Source of the DNA: Bauldia sp.
GTDB taxonomy: Bacteria; Pseudomonadota; Alphaproteobacteria; Rhizobiales; Kaistiaceae
Direction of reading: 5' to 3'
NCBI GenBank assembly: GCA_020853895.1
Contig: JADYYB010000066.1
Location: forward strand, 1-37,444
Length of the DNA: 37,444 nt
The notes under the pieces were generated by a model. The model was not told where the DNA came from, did not search any database, and worked only from the letters and a program-made list of their open reading frames with translations. A program made the translations under genes and the position numbers. Of the stretch, positions 1 through 10,170 are shown piece after piece (positions within the stretch are counted from its first letter, which is position 1; each line of letters starts with the position of its first letter).

Positions 1-412
<412 letters not shown>

Positions 413-798
413 ATGAGAGAATGTCTCGGCTTAATGGTCACTACGCATCTGCGTTTGCATTTGCATTGACGAGTCCCAAGCACAATCGTCACCGGACGGC
501 GCCGAAACGCCATCCAATAACAATGAGCTTGACGAAACGTAGTGCCGCCGAAGTCTCTGTTCGACCTCACGATCCGAAGACCGGGAGGTCCGCAAGGACT
601 CCGCCGCCTACGTTTCTCTTTCTTCCGATGCACTTTTCAAAGAACCCGACGGACATGCCGTCGTACCGCCGCTTAACCCTAAGCCTTGCGGCGCCGACAG
701 GAGACCGTCTCGCGGATGCGATCCGTGTCCCCGAAGAGTCGAAGGAAGCAAGAGCGAAGGTCGCTGTCGCCAGCGACTGCCGTCGCCCTCGGTGTGGC
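413..798 (-). other. rRNA operon leader (pre-16S)
   Basis: This ~385 nt stretch lies between the predicted rRNA promoter and the mature 16S 5' end, on the minus strand, and no protein gene in it is convincing. Its centre carries a boxA-like element followed within 30 nt by AAGAAAGAGAAACGTAGGCG (complement of about 605-624). I know that motif from rhizobial pre-16S leaders, where it takes part in antitermination and RNase III processing. Open frames here are short and overlap one another on both strands. Confidence 0.7.
634..646 (-). promoter_or_regulatory. boxA-like antitermination element of the rRNA leader
   Basis: The minus strand reads GGTTCTTTGAAAA, close to the boxA core (TGYTCTTTRA) that loads Nus factors on rRNA transcripts. 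It sits ~220 nt upstream of mature 16S and just before the conserved AAGAAAGAGAAACG leader motif. The position and motif pair support the call; function is inferred. Confidence 0.55.
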
Positions 799-828
799 TA
801 TATACGCAGCGCCCCATCCCCGTGTCAA
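799..828 (-). promoter_or_regulatory. Predicted rRNA operon promoter
   Basis: The minus strand has a perfect -35 hexamer TTGACA (complement of 823-828) and a -10 hexamer TATATA (complement of 799-804), separated by 18 nt. It faces the 16S gene and would start transcription near 792, giving a ~380 nt leader. It is the best sigma-70 type promoter I saw in the window. Upstream, 829-1336 holds no gene: only GC-rich DNA with two small near-tandem duplications, of 15 bp at 999-1028 and of 12 bp spaced by 18 at 1087-1116. Confidence 0.7.
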
Positions 829-1336
829 CCGCTTTGCCGGATAAACCGTGCGGGCAATTTCCGTCTGTGGGGAGGGTTCTGCGGGGATGTCTTAGATGGG
901 GCGCCGCGCCTCGCTTTCAAGCCCCTGATCCGCAAGGCGAAAGCAGCCCGCCCCAAGGCCTGGCGGCCGGATCGCCCGGCCTTCTCGCGAGACATTCCGA
1001 ACCGCCGAAGACCGAACCGCCGAAGACGCCTCCTCGCCGGACCGAACGTCACCCCTCGCGCGATCTTCTCGACTCCATTTTGATTTGCCGTCGGGTGCCA
1101 CTTGGCCGTCGGGTGCTCCCCACCACCGCACGTCGCCCCCCTCTCCTGCCCCTCGTCCCGCCCCTCCCTGCCGGCCCCCTCCGGCACGCCCGAAACCATG
1201 GCGGAGTGTGCCTTTCCGGTCCCATCTGTTGCACGAAACCTGCGTTGACTTGATTTCCACCACCGGGCACTTTTCGCCCTTAGAATCTGCTTAACCGTTG
1301 CGGTTGCGCAACGCCCTGGAGGGGACGCGCGTCACA

Positions 1337-3301
1337 GTGAAGGGATCGAGGCGTTCGGGGGCAGCCCACTGGTACGCGCGGAGCGGCGTCATCGAGCTCG
1401 GCGACGAGCCGGCATTGGCGTCGGGCAAGGAAGACGTCCAGCATCTTCGCCGTTCGGTGAGCCTCCGCTGGCTGAGCGGCACGGTCCTCACCGGCGTTTC
1501 CTCGAGCCTCCTCATCGGCGGGGCTCTCCTCGCCGCGATGGACAGCCCCCGCCAGTTCGTCACCCCGGCCTCGGCCTCGGTGCTCACCCAGAGCACCGGC
1601 ACCAGCGATTTCGCCGGCAAGGCCGACCGCATCGAGCCGATCATCCAGGCCCCGGCGAGCCGCCAGCTGCTGCAGGTCTCCACCCGCACCCGGCAGGACG
1701 ACCGCGACCTCATCCGCCTCCGTCCGTTCGCCCGTATCAGCGCCGGCCTCTCGATGCCGAGCGAGGCCGAGGCCGCGGCGATCCCCGCCTACGATCCGCT
1801 GGCGATCTTCGGCGAGGTCGAGGCCGAGCGGGCGCCCGCCCAGGCGGCCGCCGCCACCGACCAGATCTACGGCGCCTACGTGAACGGGGAGGTCGCCATC
1901 AAGGTGGTCGAGTTCCCGCTGGGCGACCCGGCGCTGACCGCCCCGGTGATCGTCGCCGACGCCGAGGTCGAATCGATCGTCCGCAACGCGGCGCGCTCCA
2001 TCGCCTCGGGCGGGGTCGCCACCTTCGCCTATGCCGAGGCCGACCAGGTCCGCGAGCCGATGGACGATCCCTTCGCCGCCCTCGGCGTCTCGATCGTGCC
2101 GGAGAACGTCACCCTCATCGCCCGGTCCGACGCCGGCGGCTCCTCGCCCTCCGAGCGCATCCTCTATTTCCAGTCCGGCGACACCTTCCAGACCGCGCTG
2201 GCCCGCTCCGAGGTGCCAACCGAGGACGCCACCGCCATCACCGGCGCGCTCAATTCGCTCATCGACCTCAACGGTCTCCGCCCCGGCGAGATCATCCGCG
2301 TCGGCCTCGGCCCGGCCGAGATCGGCGACATCCCTCGCCCCACCCGGGTCAGCATCTACGAGAACGGGGTCCACCAGGCCACGGTCGCCCGCACCGACGC
2401 CAACGCCTTCGTCCGCGCCGACGAGCCCGACCCGATGGACGACCTCGCCGCCGCCGCCAATAGCGGCGCGCCCATCTCGACCGGCTCCGGGCAGATGCCG
2501 CGCCTCTACGAGGCGATCTACCAGACCGCGCTCGACCAGGAAGTGCCGCGCGATCTCATCCCCGAGCTGATCAAGATCTTCTCCTACGAGGTCGACTTCC
2601 AGAGCCGCATCTCGGCCGGCGACTCGATCGAGATCTTCCACTCGGTCCCCGAGGACGCCGCCGACCCGCTCGCCGACCAGGAGATCCTCTACGCCTCGAT
2701 CACCCTCGGCGGGGTCACCAAGCGCTTCTACCGCTTCGCCACGCCCGACGACGGGCACGTCGACTACTACGACGAGGAAGGCAACAGCGCGCAGAAATTC
2801 CTCATCCGCAAGCCGGTCTCGATCGGCGTTCTCCGCTCCGGCTTCGGCTACCGCCGCCACCCCATCCTCGGCTACAGCAAGCTGCACAGCGGCACCGACT
2901 ACGCCGCCCCCGCCGGCACGCCGATCATGGCCGCCGGCGACGGCACGGTCGAGGAGGCCGGCTGGAGCTCCGGCTATGGCCGCTACACGGTCATCCGGCA
3001 CGCCAACGGCTACGAGACCGCCTACGCCCACCAGTCCGAGATCGCCTCCGGCATCGTGCCCGGCGCCCGCGTCCGCCAGGGCCAGGTCATCGGCTATGTC
3101 GGCTCCTCGGGCCTCTCGACCGGCCCGCACCTCCATTTCGAGGTCAAGATCAACGGCACCTTCGTCGATCCCCTCCGCATCCGCCTGCCCGAGGGCCGCT
3201 CGCTCGACGGCGACATGCTGGCGATCTTCGAGGAGGAGCGGAGCCGCATCGACCTCCTCCTCGAGAGCCCGACCCCCACCCGCGTCGCCTCCGCCCAGTA
3301 G
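1337..3301 (+). CDS. M23 family metallopeptidase, membrane-anchored (LytM-like)
   Basis: A 654-aa protein. A short cytoplasmic N-terminus is followed by one hydrophobic segment (residues ~48-68), so the rest should be periplasmic. The middle part includes a LysM/OapA-like stretch around ILYFQSGDTF. The C-terminal ~150 residues are a peptidase M23 domain with the zinc ligands of LytM-type endopeptidases: His517 and Asp521 in HSGTDYAAPAGTP, His565, and His598/His600 in HLHFE. The family cuts peptide cross-links in peptidoglycan or activates amidases. I chose the GTG at 1337 because GGAGGGG lies 12 nt upstream; an in-frame TTG at 1298 has no ribosome site. The gene faces away from the rRNA operon and has no same-strand partner. 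Confidence 0.9.
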   Translation: MKGSRRSGAAHWYARSGVIELGDEPALASGKEDVQHLRRSVSLRWLSGTVLTGVSSSLLIGGALLAAMDSPRQFVTPASASVLTQSTGTSDFAGKADRIEPIIQAPASRQLLQVSTRTRQDDRDLIRLRPFARISAGLSMPSEAEAAAIPAYDPLAIFGEVEAERAPAQAAAATDQIYGAYVNGEVAIKVVEFPLGDPALTAPVIVADAEVESIVRNAARSIASGGVATFAYAEADQVREPMDDPFAALGVSIVPENVTLIARSDAGGSSPSERILYFQSGDTFQTALARSEVPTEDATAITGALNSLIDLNGLRPGEIIRVGLGPAEIGDIPRPTRVSIYENGVHQATVARTDANAFVRADEPDPMDDLAAAANSGAPISTGSGQMPRLYEAIYQTALDQEVPRDLIPELIKIFSYEVDFQSRISAGDSIEIFHSVPEDAADPLADQEILYASITLGGVTKRFYRFATPDDGHVDYYDEEGNSAQKFLIRKPVSIGVLRSGFGYRRHPILGYSKLHSGTDYAAPAGTPIMAAGDGTVEEAGWSSGYGRYTVIRHANGYETAYAHQSEIASGIVPGARVRQGQVIGYVGSSGLSTGPHLHFEVKINGTFVDPLRIRLPEGRSLDGDMLAIFEEERSRIDLLLESPTPTRVASAQ

Positions 3302-3366
3302 GCCCGCGCTAGACTTGTCTGCCCCGTATCGGGAGGCGATCGCACCAGGATCGGACAGCCTTCCCC

Positions 3367-3536
3367 TTCCCCCTCCCCCCTTGTGGGGGAGGCCGGGAGG
3401 GGGCCTCGCGGCAAGCGAGGCACTAAGATCCCGCGGTAGCGAATGCCGACAGCGTAGATTTCTTGATCTTGCCTCGCTTGCCGCTCGGCCCCCACCCCGA
3501 CCCTCCCCACAAGGGGGAGGGGGAAAGTGGGCTCGG
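3367..3536. repeat. Long imperfect inverted repeat (intergenic palindromic element A)
   Basis: Two arms (3367-3430 and 3465-3536) are imperfect reverse complements. Each begins CCCCCTCCCCC-TTGTGGGG, runs through a G-rich stretch, then shows CGGCAAGCGAGGC and ends AAGATC at the centre. About 34 unique bases separate them. The element fills the gap between the convergent M23 peptidase and methyltransferase-like genes, so it may also end both transcripts. The 16-nt string GAGCGGCAAGCGAGGC (complement of 3471-3486) recurs exactly at 16383-16398. Confidence 0.75.
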
Positions 3537-3568
3537 GGAGAGCCGCCCTTGCTCCCGCTCCGCCGTGC

Positions 3569-4048
3569 TCAGATCCAGCGGCGGACCCTTGCCCGATACG
3601 CCTCGTACTCGGCGCCGAAGCGCCCGGCCAGGTACTCCTCCTCGCTGCGGATCACCAGCACGTAGAGGAGAAGGCCGACGACCGGCACCGCGATGAGGAC
3701 GCCGGCGCTACGGAAGGTCAGCCCGATGCCGGTGAGGATGATGAGGAAGGCGAGATAGATCGGGTTGCGGCTGACCGCGAACACGCCCTCGGTCGCCAGA
3801 TAGAGCTCGGGGCTGTTGGGCAGCGGGCTCGCGCCCGCCTTGGTCATCGCCGCCACCGCCTTGGCGGCGACCCACACGCCGAGCCCGACCAGCGCCACGC
3901 CCGCGAGGCTGGTGATCCAGCCGCCCGGAATGCCCGGCAGAAACCAGTCGGCGAGGAGGCCACCGAGGAGGCCCGCGAGGGGAAGAAGCGGCGGGACGGG
4001 AAAACCGTTCGGCCTTTCGATCTCCGGAAGCTCGGTGGTCTCGCTCAT
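3569..4048 (-). CDS. Isoprenylcysteine carboxyl methyltransferase-like membrane protein
   Basis: A 159-aa membrane protein with about four hydrophobic segments. The C-terminal half has the signature of the ICMT/phospholipid-methyltransferase superfamily: a GVFAVSRNPIYLA motif, a long hydrophobic hairpin, then EEEYLAGRFGAEYEAYRARV. In that family the NP and EE elements bind S-adenosylmethionine. Bacterial members are mostly of unknown substrate, since bacteria lack prenylated CaaX proteins, so only a membrane SAM-dependent methyltransferase can be claimed. The start lies 10 nt after the clpB stop codon on the same strand, so it is probably co-transcribed with clpB. The stop is TGA. Confidence 0.8.
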   Translation of the reverse strand: MSETTELPEIERPNGFPVPPLLPLAGLLGGLLADWFLPGIPGGWITSLAGVALVGLGVWVAAKAVAAMTKAGASPLPNSPELYLATEGVFAVSRNPIYLAFLIILTGIGLTFRSAGVLIAVPVVGLLLYVLVIRSEEEYLAGRFGAEYEAYRARVRRWI

Positions 4049-4058
4049 CTCCTCCTCG

Positions 4059-6668
<2,610 letters not shown>

Positions 6669-6743
6669 AAGCGCCTCCGTCGGAGCCGAACGCCCAACTC
6701 GAGGCACGCCCGGCTCGTTCCTGAACTCAACGGTTCAGCCGGG

Positions 6744-6772
6744 ATATGGTGTTGCTATTCTGCCACCAGAAG
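6744..6772 (-). promoter_or_regulatory. Possible heat-shock (sigma-32-like) promoter of clpB
   Basis: About 75 nt upstream of clpB, the minus strand reads CTTCTGG, 14 nt, then CACCATAT. This resembles alphaproteobacterial RpoH promoters (CTTG ... CCATAT-type -10), though the -35 is imperfect. The guess leans on clpB being heat-inducible in most bacteria. A CTGAAC/GTTCAG hairpin at 6721-6738 lies in the would-be 5' leader. Confidence 0.3.
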
Positions 6773-6829
6773 GGTCCCGACGCTTCCCGCGGAGGGAAAT
6801 TTTGGCGCACCCGCTCCTGCCTGCAAGGC

Positions 6830-6848
6830 GCGGCCGAAGCCCGGCCGC
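6830..6848 (-). terminator. Possible terminator stem after the DUF4167 gene
   Basis: GCGGCCG (6830-6836) and CGGCCGC (6842-6848) form a perfect 7-bp GC stem with a 5-nt loop, 12 nt past the DUF4167 stop codon. No clear U-run follows (the minus strand continues GCCTTGC), so this is a weak terminator candidate separating DUF4167 from clpB. Confidence 0.3.
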
Positions 6849-6860
6849 GGGGCGGCCCGG

Positions 6861-7613
6861 CTATTCGTCCGAACCCCCGCCCTCGTTCGCCGGCCCGGCC
6901 GGCGGCGCATTGTCCGGCCCGCGGTCCTGAAAGCGCTGGCGGTCGCGGCCCGAGCGACGGCGGCGGCGGTAATTGCCGCCTTCCTGCCCGCCCTGCTGGC
7001 CGAAATTCTGCTCGCCGCCGCCCCCGAAACCGCCCTGCCCGGCAACGAAGGCCGGCGGCTCGCCGCCGAACCCGGCCTCGTCGTACGACCCGCCCTCGGC
7101 GCGCGGCTGCTGCTCGCTGCGCTGCGGCGCGTCCGAGCCATTGCCGTTGGCGTAGCCCTGCTGGTCGCGATTGTGGTTGCCGTTGTAGTTCGGCTGGGAG
7201 TCCCCGTTCCGGTACGGATGCCCGTTGTTCGGGTTGTTCTGGCCGAACTGGGGCGGCGGCGGGATGTTCGAATAGAACCGGTCGTTCTGCATCGGCTCGT
7301 CGTCGTCCTCCTCCTCGCCCCGGACGTAGGGCTGGTCGGGCGTCGACATCTGCGGCGACTGCTGCGCGAACTGCTGCTGCGCGGCGGCGATGATGCGGAA
7401 ATAGTGCTCGGCGTGCTGGAGATAGCTCTCCGCCGCCACCCGGTCTCCCGAGGACTGCGCGTCGCGCGCCAGCGAAAGGTACTTCTCGGCAATGTGGTGA
7501 GCCGTACCGCGGATCTTCACGTCCGGGCCGTTGCTTTCGTAGGAGCGCGTGAGCGGATTGGGCCCCTTGCGGTTGCGTCCCCTCATGCGCTTGTTCTGCT
7601 GACCTTGCCTCAT
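6861..7613 (-). CDS. DUF4167 domain-containing protein
   Basis: A 250-aa protein of unknown function. The N-terminal ~85 residues form the conserved DUF4167 domain: a basic start (MRQGQQNKRMRGRNRKG), then a predicted helical pair ending in AAESYLQHAEHYFRIIAAA. The remainder is low complexity, rich in Asn, Gln, Gly and Pro, with an acidic patch (EEEDDDEP) and a basic RRRRRSGRDRQRF cluster near the end. It looks disordered and possibly nucleic-acid binding, though that is inference. The family sits between prmC and clpB in rhizobia, and here too. Its 5' region carries a GGCTGCG/CGCAGCC hairpin at 7642-7661. Confidence 0.9.
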   Translation of the reverse strand: MRQGQQNKRMRGRNRKGPNPLTRSYESNGPDVKIRGTAHHIAEKYLSLARDAQSSGDRVAAESYLQHAEHYFRIIAAAQQQFAQQSPQMSTPDQPYVRGEEEDDDEPMQNDRFYSNIPPPPQFGQNNPNNGHPYRNGDSQPNYNGNHNRDQQGYANGNGSDAPQRSEQQPRAEGGSYDEAGFGGEPPAFVAGQGGFGGGGEQNFGQQGGQEGGNYRRRRRSGRDRQRFQDRGPDNAPPAGPANEGGGSDE

Positions 7614-8006
7614 GACTACTCTCTATTGGGACCGGAAAGGGGGCTGCGCGAAACCGCAGCCTGCCCCACGTGAGTGCCGCGCCGGTCGCCGCGGCCTAAC
7701 GAGATATCGTCGACGAATCGCACGATCTTTGTGACTCAGGATGAACCTGGACGGCTCTTGCCGCTCAAGCAGGAAATCTCCCGCTACGATTTGATCTCAG
7801 CAGTGGACAACCGGATCATCGCGCCTCGAAGGCCGACGCTCTCAGCCCCGTCCACCGCATCGCCATGCACTAACCACCCGACCGACCCCAGGTTGAGGGA
7901 CCGGCTAAAGAAACCAGCGCATGTGCATTGAGTATTGGGCGAGCGGAAACTAGCCGCTCCGCGCCCATATTCCAAGCGATTTTTGTGTCATCCTCCGGCA
8001 ATTGCC
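7614..8006. other. Intergenic region between prmC and the DUF4167 gene
   Basis: This 393-nt region has lower GC than its neighbours. It contains a 7-bp hairpin (7642-7661) in the expected 5' leader of the DUF4167 gene and a GGCAATTGCC palindrome at 7998-8007. Short open frames exist on both strands, for example 7784-7975 on the minus strand, but none has a recognisable motif or ribosome site. It probably holds the DUF4167 promoter; I could not point to convincing hexamers. Confidence 0.5.
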
Positions 8007-8882
8007 TTAGCGCCGCGCTAATTCGACCACACGACTGACGCCGCGGAGATCGGGGTGGAGCCTCACGGCCCATCCCAGTCTTTCCGCCATTCCGGCCAAG
8101 GCCGCGGCCTGATCGAAACCGACTTCGACGAGCGCGAGCCCCTCCGGGGCGAGCAGCCGGCGGGCGGCGCCAAGCACCGCCCGGTGGCCGTCGAACCCGT
8201 CCCCTCCCCCGTCGAGGGCGAGAATCGGATCGTGCTCGCGCACCTCGATGTCGAGACCGGCGATATCCTCTGCCCGGATATAGGGAGGGTTGCTGACGAT
8301 TACATCCACCCTCCCCGACAAAGACTCGTCCCAGTCGCCCACCACGAGGCCGCAGCGCGACGCGAGCCCGAAGCGCATCGCGTTCCGCCGCGCGACGAGC
8401 GCCGCGCCTGGGGCACGATCGGCGCCGATCCCGAACGCCTGCGGAAGCTCGGAGAGGAGAGCGAGCAGGATCGCGCCCGAGCCGACGCCGAGGTCGAGGA
8501 TCGTGATCGCCCGGCCGGTCCAGCTCCGCGCCGCGACGCCACGGAGCGCCGCCTCGACGACGGTCTCCGTGTCGGGACGCGGCACCAGCGTGTCGGGGCC
8601 GAGCTCGAGATCGAGCCCCCAGAACTCCTGCCGGCCGAGGAGCCGCGCCACCGGCTCGCCCGCTTCGCGGCGCGCGACCAGCGCCTCGACCGCCGCCAGC
8701 TCGCCGGCCGTCACCACGCGCTCGTCATGGAGCGGCACCGAGCCCGCATCCATGCCGAGGACGTGCCCGAGGAGCATCCGCGCCTCGATGTCCGCGCCCG
8801 TCCCGGCGCGACCGAGCCGCCGCCGGACGCCGGCCCGAAGCTGCGCCACGGAGACCCGCGGCGGCGCTTGGACCACTGTCAC
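8007..8882 (-). CDS. prmC: Peptide chain release factor N(5)-glutamine methyltransferase
   Basis: A 291-aa SAM-dependent methyltransferase that modifies the glutamine of the GGQ motif in release factors RF1/RF2. The N-terminal helical domain is followed by a Rossmann domain with motif [12 protein letters not shown] and the catalytic NPPY motif in [11 protein letters not shown]. It lies directly after prfA, its substrate's gene: the GTG start used here overlaps the prfA stop (GTGA), so the two are translationally coupled. A second in-frame GTG at 8876 is equally possible (GAGG 7 nt upstream). The C-terminus ends VVELARR, as usual in the family. Confidence 0.95.
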   Translation of the reverse strand: MTVVQAPPRVSVAQLRAGVRRRLGRAGTGADIEARMLLGHVLGMDAGSVPLHDERVVTAGELAAVEALVARREAGEPVARLLGRQEFWGLDLELGPDTLVPRPDTETVVEAALRGVAARSWTGRAITILDLGVGSGAILLALLSELPQAFGIGADRAPGAALVARRNAMRFGLASRCGLVVGDWDESLSGRVDVIVSNPPYIRAEDIAGLDIEVREHDPILALDGGGDGFDGHRAVLGAARRLLAPEGLALVEVGFDQAAALAGMAERLGWAVRLHPDLRGVSRVVELARR

Positions 8883-9943
8883 GCCTCGCCCTCGACCTGC
8901 GCCATCAGGCTCGCCTGGTGGTCGGTGATGAGCGCGTTGATGAGCTCGTCGAGCCCGTAGCCGGCCATGATCTCGGGCAGGCGGTAGAGCGTGAGGTTGA
9001 TGCGGTGGTCGGTCACCCGACCCTGCGGGTAGTTGTAGGTGCGGATGCGCTCCGAGCGGTCCCCGCTGCCGACCTGGCCCTTGCGCGCCGCCGACCGTTC
9101 CGAGTCCACGCGCTGCCGCTCGAGGTCGTAGAGCCGCGAGCGGAGGAGCGCCATCGCCCGCTCGCGGTTCTTGTGCTGCGAGCGGTCGTGCGCGATCACG
9201 ATGATCCCGGTCGGGATGTGCAGGATGCGGATGCCCGAATCGGTGGTGTTGGCGTGCTGCCCGCCCGCGCTCGAGGCGCGTGTGGTGTCGATGCGGAGAT
9301 CCTCGCTGCGGATCGCGATGTCCACGTCCTCGGCCTCGGGCAGCACCGCGACGGTCGCCGCCGAGGTATGGATGCGCCCGCTCGCCTCGGTGTCCGGCAC
9401 GCGCTGCACGCGGTGGACGCCCGACTCGAATTTGAGCCGCGCGAACACGCCCTTGCCGGTGACCGTCGCGATGATTTCCTTGTAGCCGCCCGCCTCGCCG
9501 GGGCTCTCCGAGACCACGCCGACCTTCCAGCCATGCTCGTCGGCGTAGCGCTGATACATGCGGAAGAGGTCGCCCGCGAAGAGCGCGGCCTCGTTGCCGC
9601 CGGTGCCGGCGCGGATCTCGAGGATCGCGCTCTTCTCGTCGGCCGCGTCCTTCGGGAGAAGGAGGATGCGCACCTGCTGCGTGAGGTCCGCGATCCTGGC
9701 GTCGAGCGCCTTGGCCTCGTCGAACGCGATCTGGCCCATCTCCGGGTCGTCCATCAGCGCGTCGAGGTCGGCCCTCTCCTTCTCCGCCGCGCGGAGCTCG
9801 CGGATGCCCTCGACGATCGGGTCGAGCTCCGCCCGCTCCCGGTTCAGCTGGATCAGCGTCTGGGAGTCCATCGGCTCCATGAGCCTGCGCTCGATGGTTT
9901 CGGCGCGCGTGAGCAGCTGGTCGATCTTGGCCTGAGGAAGCAT
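8879..9943 (-). CDS. prfA: Peptide chain release factor 1
   Basis: A 354-aa protein that ends translation at UAA and UAG codons. It has the coiled N-terminal domain, the stop-codon recognition tripeptide of RF1 type at residues 183-185 (here PDT within [11 protein letters not shown]; PxT is the RF1 form), and the catalytic GGQ at 227-229 in [11 protein letters not shown]. The following [20 protein letters not shown] is typical. The next gene, prmC, methylates the GGQ glutamine. The start codon is ATG; no strong ribosome site is visible. A 227-nt gap holding a palindromic element separates it from ptsP upstream. Confidence 0.98.
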   Translation of the reverse strand: MLPQAKIDQLLTRAETIERRLMEPMDSQTLIQLNRERAELDPIVEGIRELRAAEKERADLDALMDDPEMGQIAFDEAKALDARIADLTQQVRILLLPKDAADEKSAILEIRAGTGGNEAALFAGDLFRMYQRYADEHGWKVGVVSESPGEAGGYKEIIATVTGKGVFARLKFESGVHRVQRVPDTEASGRIHTSAATVAVLPEAEDVDIAIRSEDLRIDTTRASSAGGQHANTTDSGIRILHIPTGIIVIAHDRSQHKNRERAMALLRSRLYDLERQRVDSERSAARKGQVGSGDRSERIRTYNYPQGRVTDHRINLTLYRLPEIMAGYGLDELINALITDHQASLMAQVEGEA

Positions 9944-10015
9944 GGCAGGGGGTTACAACTGGTGACGGTCGCGCCGCAAGCCTGGAGCCTGTGCTCGACC
10001 ACGAGAGGACGAGTC

Positions 10016-10143
10016 CCGTCTCCCCGGTGGGGAGAGGGTTAGGGTGAGGGGGTACAGGTCCATCCGGAGAGGGCGGTCGAGCAGACCTATCCGGATGGGT
10101 GGAGCCCCCTGACCCCAGCCCTCTCCCCGGCGGGGAGAGGGGG
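10016..10143. repeat. Long imperfect inverted repeat (intergenic palindromic element B)
   Basis: The left arm starts TCTCCCC-ggt-GGGGAGAGGG, then TTAGGGTGAGGGGG and CATCCGGA. The right arm (10088-10143) is its imperfect reverse complement, with TCTCCCC-gcc-GGGGAGAGGG, CTGGGGTCAGGGGG and CATCCGGAT. The unit sits between ptsP and prfA on the same strand. Similar CTCTCCCC-type repeats are, from memory, common in intergenic regions of many proteobacteria. Confidence 0.75.
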
Positions 10144-10170
10144 CAGGTCGGCGTGAAGGAAACCGTGGAA

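Noticed and set aside
1280-3136. 618-residue minus-strand frame opposite the M23 peptidase
   Set aside because: Low-complexity translation and no ribosome site; the plus strand has a full M23 domain with zinc ligands.
6721-6743. CTGAAC/GTTCAG plus CCGGG stem upstream of clpB as a riboswitch or thermometer
   Set aside because: The stem is asymmetric, does not cover the clpB ribosome site and fits no known RNA class.
7784-7975. 63-codon minus-strand frame between prmC and the DUF4167 gene
   Set aside because: No family motif and no ribosome site. It lies on the operon strand, so I considered a small gene, but nothing supports it.
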